Origin: Turicibacter faecis
GTDB taxonomy: Bacteria > Bacillota_I > Bacilli_A > MOL361 > Turicibacteraceae
Assembly (NCBI RefSeq): GCF_037076425.1
Contig: NZ_AP028127.1
Span: forward strand, 1,146,001 to 1,210,000
DNA: 64,000 bases
Direction of reading: 5' to 3'
Shown in pieces: positions 17,676 to 26,407 of the stretch. Made by a program: the position numbers and the translations under genes. Numbering within the stretch: the first letter of the stretch is position 1; every line of letters starts with the position of its first letter. The notes beneath the pieces were generated by a model. It was not told the DNA's origin and searched no databases. It was given only the letters and a program-made list of their open reading frames with translations.

Positions 17676-18452
17676 ATGAAGAAAGTTTTCACAGTAGAAA
17701 TAGATGTAAACAATGTCCAAACAGGAAAGGTAAAGGATGTTCGATATGATCATTATTTAGAAGAGGATTCTGTTGAGATTGAACACGAGGAACAACGAGT
17801 TATTATTTTACGTTCACATTTAGAACTGTATGAGGTAAAAGGAAATCTCAATCGTTATAGGGGGCAGATGCTTGAGTATGTGATAATCGGTTACGATTCC
17901 TTACGAAATATTTACTATGGGTCATGCCTTGAGGTAAAGCGCCAAAAAAGGCGCCAGTTGATTAAAGAATTAGAAACGGGAAAACCATATTTAGCAACGA
18001 TTACTAAATTGACGTATTTTGGAGCTTATTTAACAATTGAAGGTATTTCCGTTATTTTAAGAAATCGTGATTTTGCAGCCGATTACACAACGGTTTCTGA
18101 TATTTATCAGGTCGGCGATCAACTTGAAGTCTGTTTCTTAAAAGCAAATAATAACCTTAAAATTAATGTCCAAGCTGTTAATAAATATGTTCAAACGTCG
18201 ACCATTACGATTGAGGATTTTGAACCACATACCGTTGTTTATGGAACGGTCCGAAGTATTAAACCATGGGCATGTTTTGTTAATATTGCGCCTAATTTAG
18301 ATGCTATTTGTCCCATTCCCATGGTTAACTTCATTAAGGAGGGATCGCCTGTGGCCTTTAGAATCCATCAGGTACGTGTAGAGGAAGGAAAGGTCAGGGG
18401 AAAAATCATTAAAATAATGGAAAATAGATCTTCCAACTTACAGTCTGTGTGA
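17676..18452 (+). CDS. S1-type RNA-binding protein
   Basis: 258 residues. Two S1/OB-fold-like segments follow an N-terminal beta-rich region: about 95-165 (GKPYLATITKLTYFGAYLTI) and about 185-250 (PHTVVYGTVRSIKPWACFVNI). Both have the S1 pattern of G-x-V followed by aromatic residues on the RNA face. Proteins of this sort bind RNA or ribosomes; it is much shorter than ribosomal protein S1 and I cannot assign a specific role. GGGGGG before the ATG serves as ribosome binding site; its own terminator follows. Confidence 0.8.
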   Translation: MKKVFTVEIDVNNVQTGKVKDVRYDHYLEEDSVEIEHEEQRVIILRSHLELYEVKGNLNRYRGQMLEYVIIGYDSLRNIYYGSCLEVKRQKRRQLIKELETGKPYLATITKLTYFGAYLTIEGISVILRNRDFAADYTTVSDIYQVGDQLEVCFLKANNNLKINVQAVNKYVQTSTITIEDFEPHTVVYGTVRSIKPWACFVNIAPNLDAICPIPMVNFIKEGSPVAFRIHQVRVEEGKVRGKIIKIMENRSSNLQSV

Positions 18453-18501
18453 TAAATGATTGAAATGATGCATAGATAGTAAGGAAGGAAGTTTTCTGAA
18501 C

Positions 18502-18548
18502 GAAAGCCGTTCACTCTTCCTTTAGGGGAAGATTACCGGCTTTTTTTG
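18502..18548 (+). terminator. Terminator of the S1-protein gene
   Basis: AAAGCCG and CCGGCTTTTTTT enclose a further TCTTCC/GGGGAAGA stem, giving a long two-part hairpin and T-run. Confidence 0.85.
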
Positions 18549-18646
18549 TGATTTATTGTAGGAAATATGTAAGAGGTGTTGAAAGATAAGCTATTATATG
18601 ATAACGTTAAAATCTATGTTAAATGGTCAAGTAGGAGGTAATTAAG

Positions 18647-20563
18647 GTGAAAGATTTAATCGAATGGTTGATTCTCTCTACTTTGTTAACTTTAATAATG
18701 GAAATCATTCGATTTCAATCCATACGCAAAGCCTTTTGTTTTGTCAAGCGGAGTCCTCGATACGCGCTAATTAATTTGCTCATTGTATCGGCGACGTTAG
18801 TCCCTGTTTTTTTCATGTCACGAAAACTTTTCTTTTTAAGTTGTGTCATCTTTTTTTGGTTATTTTTATCGATTGTTAATGCCATCGTAACCTTTCTTCG
18901 TGGTTATGCCTTGATGTTTTCAGATATTTTTTTAATTAAAGAGGGGCTGAGTCTTTCTTCCCACTACTTTACTCCACCCGTAATTGGATCGATTCTGATT
19001 GCGATGATTGGTTTAATGTTTGCCGGTGGTTATGTGTTTACGTTTCAAACGTCTATTCATAGTGGTTGTGCATTTTTTGCGTTGTTTTATTTGGTTTTTT
19101 CAATCTGGGGGATTAATCGCTTGGAAAAAAAACGTCTTTCTCATCCTTCGTCAGAGGAATATGCGGCAATGGGGTTTGCTTATGCAATGATGAATTCGTT
19201 ATATCCTTATTTAAATCGAAAACCAACCGCATATAGTGAAGCGACGATGAAGCATATCTTAAAAGGAATGGATCAGACAGCAAAGGTGAACAGTCACGCG
19301 ATCAAACCAGATATTATTTTTTTACAGTTAGAATCATTTTTTGATCCGCTCTTATTAGAAGGGGTCTCATTTAGTCAAGATCCAATTCCGACGTTTCGGC
19401 GATTGAAACGAGCGAATCAAAGCCAAAAGATGCAGGTTCAAACCTTTGGGGGAGGAACAGCTAAAACTGAATTTTCCGTTTTAACTTCTATGAGTGCCGA
19501 ACTTTTAAAGCCCGGGGAGATCCCACATTTGTCTGTTCTTAGGAAAAAGTCGGTGGAATCACTTGCCACACAGCTTAAACGTCAGGGATATGTTTCAACC
19601 TTAATTCATAACTATGAGGGGAATTTTTATAACCGTCATTTAGCTTATGAGAAGTTAGGGTTTTCACGCTATATCCCGATTGAATACATGAGTGGGGTTG
19701 CTACGCCACACGATTTAGCACAAATGAATGACCAATGGGTCATGGATTATATTATCAAGACGTTGAAACACGATGAACCAGCGCTTATCTATGGAATTAC
19801 AGCAGGAACCCATCAACCGTATGATGAAAAACTTCCAGACCACCTTTCTCCTATAGAGGTGTTTGGAGATCTTGAAGAGCCAGTTAGACAAACTTTACAA
19901 AATTATGTGACGCGTCTTTATCAACTCGATCTTCAGTTAAACCGTTTAATGGATGATTTAGCTGCCTCTAAGAGGGAAACAGTATTGTTTATGTTCTCTG
20001 ATCATCTGCCTAATTTACCGATTTTAACGGATGAAACATACTATTCAAAGGATCCCTTTGAAGTGGATTATTTTGCTGCTCATTTCCATCCAAGTTTTGA
20101 TTTAAATCCGTTGCCACCTTTAAATTGTTATGATGTTGGAACATGGTTAATGAATAGTTTAAACTGTCCCTTATCTATCATTCAACAGGTGCATGAAAGT
20201 TATTGTCATGACACTGCTTATCGCGAGGTATTAAGACTCGCACAATATGACCTATTAGAAGGAAAGGGTTATTTAACTCCATCCTTTGATTTATCACCTG
20301 AACAACCGATGGTATTTGGGTTAAATGAACAGCATATCAGTGGCTATTCCTTTACTGACGAGGGGTTAGTTGTTGAGGGAACCGGCTTTAACATTGATTC
20401 TCAATTGTTTATCGATCAGAAGCGGGTAGAAACTCAATTTGTAAATGAGACTAAACTTCTTGTTAAAATAGAGCCAAGGGAATTTTCCTGTCTTTCTCTC
20501 AAGCAATTAAGTCGTCGTCAAGAGGTACTTGGAGAGGAGATAAAACTTACGCGGAAGGATTGA
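18647..20563 (+). CDS. LtaS-like membrane sulfatase (LTA synthase family)
   Basis: 638 residues from GTG 18647 (AGGAGG upstream). Five N-terminal membrane helices (about 1-150) precede an extracellular sulfatase domain (about 215-500) with metal and nucleophile motifs PDIIFLQLESFFDP, GGGTAKTEFSVLTS (Thr nucleophile) and FMFSDHLPNL. LtaS-type enzymes polymerise glycerol phosphate from phosphatidylglycerol onto a lipid anchor; MdoB-like relatives transfer phosphoglycerol to glycans. A C-terminal stretch of about 100 residues beyond the catalytic domain looks like an extra beta-rich domain. Which of the two substrates it uses is not decidable here. Confidence 0.88.
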   Translation: MKDLIEWLILSTLLTLIMEIIRFQSIRKAFCFVKRSPRYALINLLIVSATLVPVFFMSRKLFFLSCVIFFWLFLSIVNAIVTFLRGYALMFSDIFLIKEGLSLSSHYFTPPVIGSILIAMIGLMFAGGYVFTFQTSIHSGCAFFALFYLVFSIWGINRLEKKRLSHPSSEEYAAMGFAYAMMNSLYPYLNRKPTAYSEATMKHILKGMDQTAKVNSHAIKPDIIFLQLESFFDPLLLEGVSFSQDPIPTFRRLKRANQSQKMQVQTFGGGTAKTEFSVLTSMSAELLKPGEIPHLSVLRKKSVESLATQLKRQGYVSTLIHNYEGNFYNRHLAYEKLGFSRYIPIEYMSGVATPHDLAQMNDQWVMDYIIKTLKHDEPALIYGITAGTHQPYDEKLPDHLSPIEVFGDLEEPVRQTLQNYVTRLYQLDLQLNRLMDDLAASKRETVLFMFSDHLPNLPILTDETYYSKDPFEVDYFAAHFHPSFDLNPLPPLNCYDVGTWLMNSLNCPLSIIQQVHESYCHDTAYREVLRLAQYDLLEGKGYLTPSFDLSPEQPMVFGLNEQHISGYSFTDEGLVVEGTGFNIDSQLFIDQKRVETQFVNETKLLVKIEPREFSCLSLKQLSRRQEVLGEEIKLTRKD

Positions 20564-20590
20564 CACCGTTTTTTTGATTTGATATAGTTG

Positions 20591-20628
20591 AAAGAGGAAG
20601 AATGTCGATTCTTCCTCTTTTTTTATTG
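20591..20628 (+). terminator. Terminator of the LtaS-like gene
   Basis: AGAGGAAGAAT, loop GTCG, ATTCTTCCTCT, then a T-run: a very strong intrinsic terminator. Confidence 0.92.
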
Positions 20629-20659
20629 ATGTTTGTCGTTAGGGAAAGGATGTAATGAA

Positions 20660-22021
20660 ATGAAGTTAATGAAACATTATAGGCAACATGCCTCCTTTTA
20701 TAGGGATTTATGGATCATTGCATTGCCAATTGCCTTACAGCAGTTAGTAACCTCAAGTCTAAACATGGTAGATACCTTAATGGTAGGTCGTGTTGGGGTG
20801 GATGCGGTTGCCGCTGTTGGGGTATCCAATCAATATTATTTTTTATTGAATATGGTGATGTTTGGAATATATAGCGGGGGAATGGTTTACTTCGCCCAGT
20901 ATTGGGGGAAAAAGGACCTACGTAATATTCATCGTCTACTCGGGTTTACGCTCGTGCTCGGAATGGGTCTAGCTGTTTTATTTACAGGGATGGCTTTATT
21001 TATTCCGGAACAAATTATTCGTATTTTTACTAATGACCAGACCGTTATGGTGTTAGGGGCAAAATACTTAAAGATTGCAGCGTTAAGTTATCCGTTTATG
21101 ATTTTATCATTCGGTTATAGCATGGGGTTGCGGGCCGTAGAAAAACCGAAATTTTCGATGATTGCCTCGGTCATTGCCTTGACCCTTAATACAGTTTTAA
21201 ATATAGTCTTAATTTTCGGACTCTTTGGCTGTCCTGCGCTTGGCGTGGTCGGAGCAGCCATTGCAACGCTTGTTTCAAGGGTCGTCGAGTTTATTTTAGT
21301 TCTTGGATTTGCTTATCTAAAGACCGATACCATGAACCCTAAGTTATCGGTTTTACTTTCGTTTGACCGATCGCTCATTAATAAATTGATGGTAACGAGC
21401 TTACCTGTTGTGATTAACGAGTGTTTCTGGGGGCTTGGAACGACCGCATATATGGTGATTTACGGAATGATTAACGTTGAGGCGATTTCAATTATGAACA
21501 TCGTCAACTCAATTTTTAATATTTTCTTCATCGCCGCAATAGGGGTCGGAAATGCTTCAACGGTTATGCTTGGGAAAAAACTAGGTGCCGGTGAAAAAGA
21601 AAAAACGTATAAAGAAGCGATCCTCTTTTTGAAAATTGGAGTCGTACTCGGAGTTTTATCAGGAATTTTACTTGTCATGTGCATTCCTGTGATGCTTCGC
21701 TTATATCGCGATTTTGATTTCTCGACATTGGAAACAATGGCCTATGTATTAATTATCTTTGCGATAGGCTTAACCTTTAGATTTATCAATATTATTAACA
21801 TCGTCGGAATTTTTCGGGCGGGTGGTGACACAAAATACGCCATGCTTCTTGAACTGGGAATTCTATGGAGCGTCGGTGTCCTTGGAACCTTTATTGCTGT
21901 CAAGTACTTCCGTGCTCCACTCATTGTCGTTGCAATGATTGTTCAATTCGAGGAAGTCGTTAAAGTCCTTTTAGGAATTGTTCGAGTGAAATCGAAAAAA
22001 TGGATTAATCAATTGGTTTAA
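20660..22021 (+). CDS. MATE-family efflux transporter
   Basis: 453 residues from the ATG at 20660 (GGAAAGGA upstream; a TTG further up lacks a signal). Twelve hydrophobic segments; the N-terminal half reads WIIALPIALQQLVTSSLNMVDTLMVG, the usual NorM/DinF start, and GLRAVEKPKFSMIASV in the loop after helix 4. It should export drugs or metabolites by Na+ or H+ antiport. No regulator is adjacent, unlike the MATE gene at 6314. Bounded by terminators on both sides. Confidence 0.92.
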   Translation: MKLMKHYRQHASFYRDLWIIALPIALQQLVTSSLNMVDTLMVGRVGVDAVAAVGVSNQYYFLLNMVMFGIYSGGMVYFAQYWGKKDLRNIHRLLGFTLVLGMGLAVLFTGMALFIPEQIIRIFTNDQTVMVLGAKYLKIAALSYPFMILSFGYSMGLRAVEKPKFSMIASVIALTLNTVLNIVLIFGLFGCPALGVVGAAIATLVSRVVEFILVLGFAYLKTDTMNPKLSVLLSFDRSLINKLMVTSLPVVINECFWGLGTTAYMVIYGMINVEAISIMNIVNSIFNIFFIAAIGVGNASTVMLGKKLGAGEKEKTYKEAILFLKIGVVLGVLSGILLVMCIPVMLRLYRDFDFSTLETMAYVLIIFAIGLTFRFINIINIVGIFRAGGDTKYAMLLELGILWSVGVLGTFIAVKYFRAPLIVVAMIVQFEEVVKVLLGIVRVKSKKWINQLV

Positions 22022-22101
22022 GCGGCTTCAATGACTCAGAATCTGACCCCAATCAGTTCGCACATAAGCCAAAGAAAAAGTCGACATCTGTTTTGGACTA
22101 T

Positions 22102-22134
22102 AAAATGGGGTAGGAAAATCCTACCCCATTTTTC
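22102..22134 (+). terminator. Terminator of the second MATE gene
   Basis: AAAATGGGGTAGG, AAAAT loop, CCTACCCCATTTTT; perfect arms followed by T-run. Confidence 0.9.
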
Positions 22135-22222
22135 ATGGATATCATGAACGTGTCTTGGTCAACGATAATAAGATAGATTTGAAAATGATCAATAAGTGCT
22201 AGAAAGATGAGGAGTGAAAACC

Positions 22223-22597
22223 ATGTTTTTTATTGGTGTGTTTGGAATCAATCAAAAGATGAGTGAAATTAAAGAATTACCTCCGATGATGTGTAAGTCT
22301 TGCCGACAAACGGAACGATTTACGTTAATGAAGTGTTATCAGCAATTTCATTTCTTTTTCTTACCCATTTTTAAGTGGAATATTCGTTATTTTATCCGGT
22401 GTTCATCGTGTCAGATGGTAGCAAATATCCCATTAGATAAAGGTCGTTTATTAGAAGCGGGAGAAGCGGTTGAATTAACGCTTTGGGATCAGGAAATCAT
22501 TGAATCACCTGAAAAAAGAAAGCGACGTTGTCAGGCCTGTCATGAAATTGTAGAAGGAACCTTTATCTATTGTCCGTTTTGTGGGCAAAAATTGTAG
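22223..22597 (+). CDS. Zinc-ribbon protein
   Basis: 124 residues from the ATG at 22223 (GAGGAG 8 bases upstream). Two zinc-binding sites are visible: CKSCR with CSSC in the first half, and CQACH ... YCPFCGQKL at the C-terminus. The middle (FHFFFLPIFKWNIRYFIRC) is the YgiT/DUF-type segment seen in small zinc-ribbon proteins of Firmicutes. Such proteins often bind nucleic acid or act as membrane-associated adaptors; no function can be assigned. Its own terminator follows. Confidence 0.75.
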   Translation: MFFIGVFGINQKMSEIKELPPMMCKSCRQTERFTLMKCYQQFHFFFLPIFKWNIRYFIRCSSCQMVANIPLDKGRLLEAGEAVELTLWDQEIIESPEKRKRRCQACHEIVEGTFIYCPFCGQKL

Positions 22598-22601
22598 CCT
22601 A

Positions 22602-22633
22602 AAAAAAGTGGTCCAATTCAGGACCACTTTTTT
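22602..22633 (+). terminator. Terminator of the zinc-ribbon gene
   Basis: AAAAAAGTGGTCC, AATTCA loop, GGACCACTTTTTT; symmetrical, so it can also serve the convergent ABC-F gene. Confidence 0.9.
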
Positions 22634-22763
22634 ATATCTTACTGTAAAACGAGAAAATTACCTTTTCAAAAGGATACTTTCTTCTTTCTCCCAAAAGCGT
22701 ATTGATTTTGTTCAACATCCTTAGTTTGCGATGTTTCGTAGACACTGCAAATAGGAACGCCAC

Positions 22764-24263
22764 CTAGCAGCTAGGGTCAGTGTTAAATAACGAGGCGTTT
22801 GTTTCGAGTGTCAGCACGCGTGTTGCAAGGGTTTGTTTAAACGCCTGATCGTGTTCAACGACAATCATGGTCGGTTTAACTTCTTGAATAAGTTGTTCAA
22901 TTTGTATTCGTGCATAAAGATCAATAAAATTGAGAGGCTCATCCCAAATGTAAAGATGGGCCTTTTCACAGAGGCTTTTTGCAATTAATATCTTTTTCTT
23001 TTGACCCGAAGAATAATTTTCTATCTTTTTTTCAAATTGTTGTCGAGCAAAGCCTAACTTGCGCAAAATAGTTTTAAATTGTGTTTCATCTAGTTGGTGC
23101 TCCTGTATAAATGCGCGAAGTGTTCCATTTAAATGATCTGTCGTCTGTGGCACATAGGAAATGATAAGATGAGAAGATCGTTTAATGGTTCCGGTGTAAG
23201 AGACCGACGAGTCAAGAATACAACGAAGCAAACTACTTTTCCCGCTACCATTTTTCCCCTCAATGAATAGACGCTCCCCCTCGGAAAGAGAAAAAGAAAT
23301 GGGGAAACAAAGACGACGGTGATCATAGAAAAGACTAACATCGGATAGTGATAGGAGAGGGCCAGCTGAATAGGGTAAAGAAACTAACTTTAAAGGTTCG
23401 TGTTTCTCTATATTTTTCAAAAGCGCCGCTTTTTCATCGATGGCCTTTTTACGCCGTGCCTCAATTGATTTGGAACGCTTCATAAGTTTAGCCGCCTTAT
23501 GGCCGACAAATCCTTTATCAACCGGTCCAATTTTCGTCGCCTCTTTTTGATGGGACCAATTGGCTGATTGGCGCATCGACTGTTGAAGTCGCAGGACCTC
23601 TTTTTTTAATTGTTGATTCCTTTCAAGTTCCTGTTCTTGCTGGTGATTAAAGTTGACAAACCACGATGAAAAGTTTCCAGATTGACACTCAATGGTTTCT
23701 TTATTTAGGGCAAGAATATGATCCACACACGCATCTAGAAAATGCCGATCATGAGAAATAAGCATAAATCCTTTTTTACGTTTTAAATAGGCAGCGACGC
23801 ACGATCTTCCATGTGCATCTAAATGATTCGTTGGTTCATCAATTAAAAGAAAGTTTCCTTCTCCTAAAAAAAGAGCGGCAAGTAAAACTTTTGTTTGCTC
23901 CCCGCCACTTAACGTCTGAAACGGGCGCGCTAAAATATCAGTTGAAAGATCCAGTTGCGAAAACTCACAAATAAATTCCCATGTTTCCCTCATCGGACAT
24001 AACTGTTGTAACACCTCCTCCGTCGATTGTTGAGGAACTGGCACATTCATCGGAAAGTAATCAAAAGAAACAGAATGAACAATGGTTCCCGTGTAGGACT
24101 CCAATCCTTGTAAAAGCCGAAACAACGTCGTTTTTCCACGACCATTTCGCCCAATGACACCGAGTTTCCAGTCCGTATCAACTTGCAAATGAAGATTTTC
24201 AAACACATAATCGCCACTCGTTGGATAAGCGAAAGTTAAATTTTCAATTTTAATCATGGACAT
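22764..24263 (-). CDS. ABC-F ATPase, Lsa-like ribosome protection family
   Basis: 499 residues from the ATG at 24263 (AAAGGAGG 8 bases before). Two nucleotide-binding domains. The first has Walker A GRNGRGKTT, signature LSGGEQTK, Walker B LLIDEPTNHLD. The second has GKNGSGKSS, YSSGQKKK and IWDEPLNFID. They are joined by a long charged coiled-coil linker (about 190-290). There are no membrane segments, which defines ABC-F. Similarity to Lsa (TDWKLGVIGRNGRGKTTL) suggests protection of ribosomes from lincosamides, streptogramin A or pleuromutilins. Its long leader with a short peptide and attenuator supports antibiotic-induced expression. Confidence 0.88.
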   Translation of the reverse strand: MSMIKIENLTFAYPTSGDYVFENLHLQVDTDWKLGVIGRNGRGKTTLFRLLQGLESYTGTIVHSVSFDYFPMNVPVPQQSTEEVLQQLCPMRETWEFICEFSQLDLSTDILARPFQTLSGGEQTKVLLAALFLGEGNFLLIDEPTNHLDAHGRSCVAAYLKRKKGFMLISHDRHFLDACVDHILALNKETIECQSGNFSSWFVNFNHQQEQELERNQQLKKEVLRLQQSMRQSANWSHQKEATKIGPVDKGFVGHKAAKLMKRSKSIEARRKKAIDEKAALLKNIEKHEPLKLVSLPYSAGPLLSLSDVSLFYDHRRLCFPISFSLSEGERLFIEGKNGSGKSSLLRCILDSSVSYTGTIKRSSHLIISYVPQTTDHLNGTLRAFIQEHQLDETQFKTILRKLGFARQQFEKKIENYSSGQKKKILIAKSLCEKAHLYIWDEPLNFIDLYARIQIEQLIQEVKPTMIVVEHDQAFKQTLATRVLTLETNASLFNTDPSC

Positions 24264-24343
24264 CAAAATTCCTCCTTTGGGTTAAAAGATAACGATTCTT
24301 ACAGGATGTTCGCTTGTCCCTTGAGGTTCTGATTCCCTTAAAA

Positions 24344-24387
24344 TAAAAAAGGAATCCCAAGAAAGTTCATTCTTAGGATTCCTTTTC
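24344..24387 (-). terminator. Attenuator hairpin in the ABC-F leader
   Basis: On the minus strand AAAAGGAATCC ... GGATTCCTTTTTT forms a terminator about 80 bases before the ABC-F start and after the leader peptide. Another small stem TGCCC/GGGCA lies between the peptide and this hairpin and could be part of the switch. Confidence 0.8.
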
Positions 24388-24425
24388 ACATGTGATGCCC
24401 AAAAGGGGGCACTTGATGGGAAGAA

Positions 24426-24518
24426 TCAGATCGAAAGATTACTTTTTTGACGTAAAGACAACGCGTCCATCACAACATAGACCGTTAATTTATTTTCTTT
24501 GTCAAAAAAGTTAATCAT
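24426..24518 (-). CDS. Leader peptide of the ABC-F gene (30 aa)
   Basis: A 30-codon frame, ATG at 24518 with AGAGGTGGAAAG directly upstream, ending TGA at 24426-24428. It starts MINFFDKENKLTVYVVMDAL. It sits between the promoter and the terminator hairpin, as do the upstream peptides of msr, vga, vmlR and lsa-type genes. Antibiotic-stalled ribosomes on it would alter folding of the downstream RNA and allow readthrough. The role is inferred from layout. Confidence 0.7.
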   Translation of the reverse strand: MINFFDKENKLTVYVVMDALSLRQKSNLSI

Positions 24519-24705
24519 CTTTCCACCTCTTTCGATTCAAATTAAAAAAAGTCAGCAGGGGCATGTCACTATACATCTACGGTATCCTATCCACGCGGCG
24601 CTTTAGAATCAATTTTCATCGGACGCATACTAGGTCTTTACCGCCGATCCCTAAAGTGAGAAAGGCCGATGTTTCATCGTGATTTTGTTTCCCTCAATAC
24701 ACAGT

Positions 24706-24734
24706 AATTTAACATAGAAAACAAAGCATGTCAA
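24706..24734 (-). promoter_or_regulatory. Promoter of the ABC-F leader transcript
   Basis: Minus strand -35 TTGACA (24729-24734), 17-bp spacer, -10 TAAATT (24706-24711). The transcript would carry about 430 bases of leader before the ABC-F start. Confidence 0.75.
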
Positions 24735-24840
24735 TTCCAAACAGAATGAATCTTCTTTTTTTCGTCTGAAACGGTTGCCATTTTAGGTTCTCATTCGAGG
24801 GGGGCTTGTCATATATTATAGAAGAGGGGGGTGTTTGTGT

Positions 24841-25425
24841 ATGCTTAGTCAAACAATGTTGCGTATTAAAAGAAATATTGGAACGTGTCTCTCCGAAATC
24901 GATGAAATTATTGAGCATTGTCAGGGACTGCTTGAAAACAATAATATAATTATTTTAATTAATGGGGAACTTTATCATAAATTAGAAGGAGAATGTGCCA
25001 AGTTAACGAAGGTTCGCCACGCGTTATTTTATATTTACTCCAATTTAGAGACAGAATTTACGTCTTATGTCCTTGATTTAACGTTAGAAGGTCATGAACT
25101 GATTAAAAAAATTAATGACATTATTGAATGCATCGAGGAAAAATGGAATGAAGGGGACATAGACATCAATAAATATATATTAGCCCAGGCGATTGTGAGG
25201 TTACACTTAGACGGGGATGTGGTGATTGATATCGATGATTTAGAACGCGTCCTTCAACTTCCAAACCATTATTGGCTCTGTCTTTATGTGGTCAACGAGC
25301 GGGACATCAGGGTTTGCCACTACTCAGCATGGAAAACGAAGCAGGAGGCACTCCTTTTTGCGATGCAGATGAATGGATGCGGAAAGGATTATGTGATCAA
25401 TCGATTTGAGTTAAAGATTGTTTAA
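24841..25425 (+). CDS. Hypothetical protein (194 aa), helical
   Basis: Start at the ATG 24841, preceded by GAGGGGGG. The N-terminal 110 residues are helical and acidic (SEIDEIIEHCQGLLENNN, then LEGHELIKKINDIIECIEEKW); the C-terminal part is mixed alpha/beta and contains YWLCLYVVNERDIRVCHYSAW. No known domain recognised, no membrane segment. It is divergent from the ABC-F leader and followed after 24 bp by a second small gene, probably one operon. Confidence 0.7.
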   Translation: MLSQTMLRIKRNIGTCLSEIDEIIEHCQGLLENNNIIILINGELYHKLEGECAKLTKVRHALFYIYSNLETEFTSYVLDLTLEGHELIKKINDIIECIEEKWNEGDIDINKYILAQAIVRLHLDGDVVIDIDDLERVLQLPNHYWLCLYVVNERDIRVCHYSAWKTKQEALLFAMQMNGCGKDYVINRFELKIV

Positions 25426-25449
25426 TCATTGAGGAGAGAAGGTGTTCAA

Positions 25450-25626
25450 ATGGGGGAAAGCATATTTGAATATACGGATAAAGATGGGGTAGAGTTACAG
25501 GTTTATCACTGTAAGTTATACGATGAATACTTTATTCGAGTAGGGGAGCGGATTGTTGAAGTCGACCCTACTGTCTTAAGTGAGTTGCGCGATGTTTTAA
25601 CTAAATTAACAGATACAATTTTATAA
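25450..25626 (+). CDS. Small hypothetical protein (58 aa)
   Basis: ATG at 25450 with GAGGAGAGAAGG upstream, ending TAA before a terminator. Composition is acidic and mixed alpha/beta (IFEYTDKDGVELQVYHCKLY). Not recognised. Likely co-transcribed with the 194-aa gene just upstream. Confidence 0.7.
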   Translation: MGESIFEYTDKDGVELQVYHCKLYDEYFIRVGERIVEVDPTVLSELRDVLTKLTDTIL

Positions 25627-25635
25627 TGAGGCATC

Positions 25636-25669
25636 AAAAAAGGGGATCTCACTTCGGTTCCCTTTTTTT
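25636..25669 (+). terminator. Terminator of the two-gene hypothetical operon
   Basis: AAAAAAGGG ... CCCTTTTTTT around a CACTTCGG loop region; symmetrical, so it may also serve the convergent GNAT gene. Confidence 0.8.
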
Positions 25670-25698
25670 GATAGAAGGTAAACTGGCGTCCTTATACG

Positions 25699-26325
25699 TT
25701 AGTTGGAAAGAGTCGCATCATAAATGAAAAAATTCATGTCGTGTACGCCCTCTTTAATTGTCACCTTCTTTTTTAGCTCGCAACGGCGCGTCATCCCTTT
25801 CCGTTCGTAAAAGGCAAAATTGCAACTTGTATCCGTAAATAAATAAAAGTCGTGTAAGTATTCTTGATGAAGGTAATCTAAAAATGCTTGATAAAGCAGT
25901 TGCCCGAGTCCCATTCCTCGGTAACTCGAATCGACCACAAATAGCGCTAATTCAGCTGAATACGTTTTTTTACATTCTTTTAGTAACTGTTGATCAACAG
26001 TACTTACGTTGCCAAATAATTGGGCTACCTGGCGTCCTTCTCGTGAGGCATAAAGGTGAAGAATGGCCTGAATCTGTCGCAATCGTTCATAAATAGAACA
26101 CCGATGGGTAAAACAATTTTTACCTAAAATGATTCCGACCGGGGTTCCTTTATATAAGGCAACCATTGAAAAGGTTTGATTAGCCAAACAACTTCTTAAA
26201 AAGACGGCCGCCATTTTACCGGCTGTCTTTGAGTCCGTTAACTGGTCATAGTGCCAAGTTTGTCGAATGATCCTCGTTAAAGGTTTAAAATCTCTTTCTT
26301 GATACGGTCTAAAGCTTAAGTCCAT
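25699..26325 (-). CDS. GNAT-family N-acetyltransferase
   Basis: 208 residues. The GNAT acetyl-CoA-binding motif is VDSSYRGMGLGQLLYQAFLDYL (about 135-156, R/Q-x-x-G-x-G), followed by FYLFTDTSCNFAFYERKGM, the standard motif B. It transfers acetyl from acetyl-CoA to an amine; substrate unknown. AGGAGG precedes the ATG. The divergent MerR gene and the MerR-type promoter in front imply the enzyme is induced by a compound it may detoxify. Confidence 0.88.
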   Translation of the reverse strand: MDLSFRPYQERDFKPLTRIIRQTWHYDQLTDSKTAGKMAAVFLRSCLANQTFSMVALYKGTPVGIILGKNCFTHRCSIYERLRQIQAILHLYASREGRQVAQLFGNVSTVDQQLLKECKKTYSAELALFVVDSSYRGMGLGQLLYQAFLDYLHQEYLHDFYLFTDTSCNFAFYERKGMTRRCELKKKVTIKEGVHDMNFFIYDATLSN

Positions 26326-26361
26326 CTGATTTCCTCCTTGTTTTTATCTTGAACACTTTAT

Positions 26362-26392
26362 ATAATAAAGTTTACAGTTACTGTAAGGTCAA
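26362..26392 (-). promoter_or_regulatory. MerR-type promoter/operator for the GNAT gene
   Basis: Minus strand -35 TTGACC (26387-26392) and -10 TATTAT (26362-26367), 19 bp apart, with the perfect dyad TTACAG-TAA-CTGTAA (26372-26386) in the spacer. This is the classic promoter remodelled by a MerR activator, here surely the product of 26408-27223. Confidence 0.9.
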
Positions 26393-26407
26393 GGAGGAAA
26401 TAAAAAA

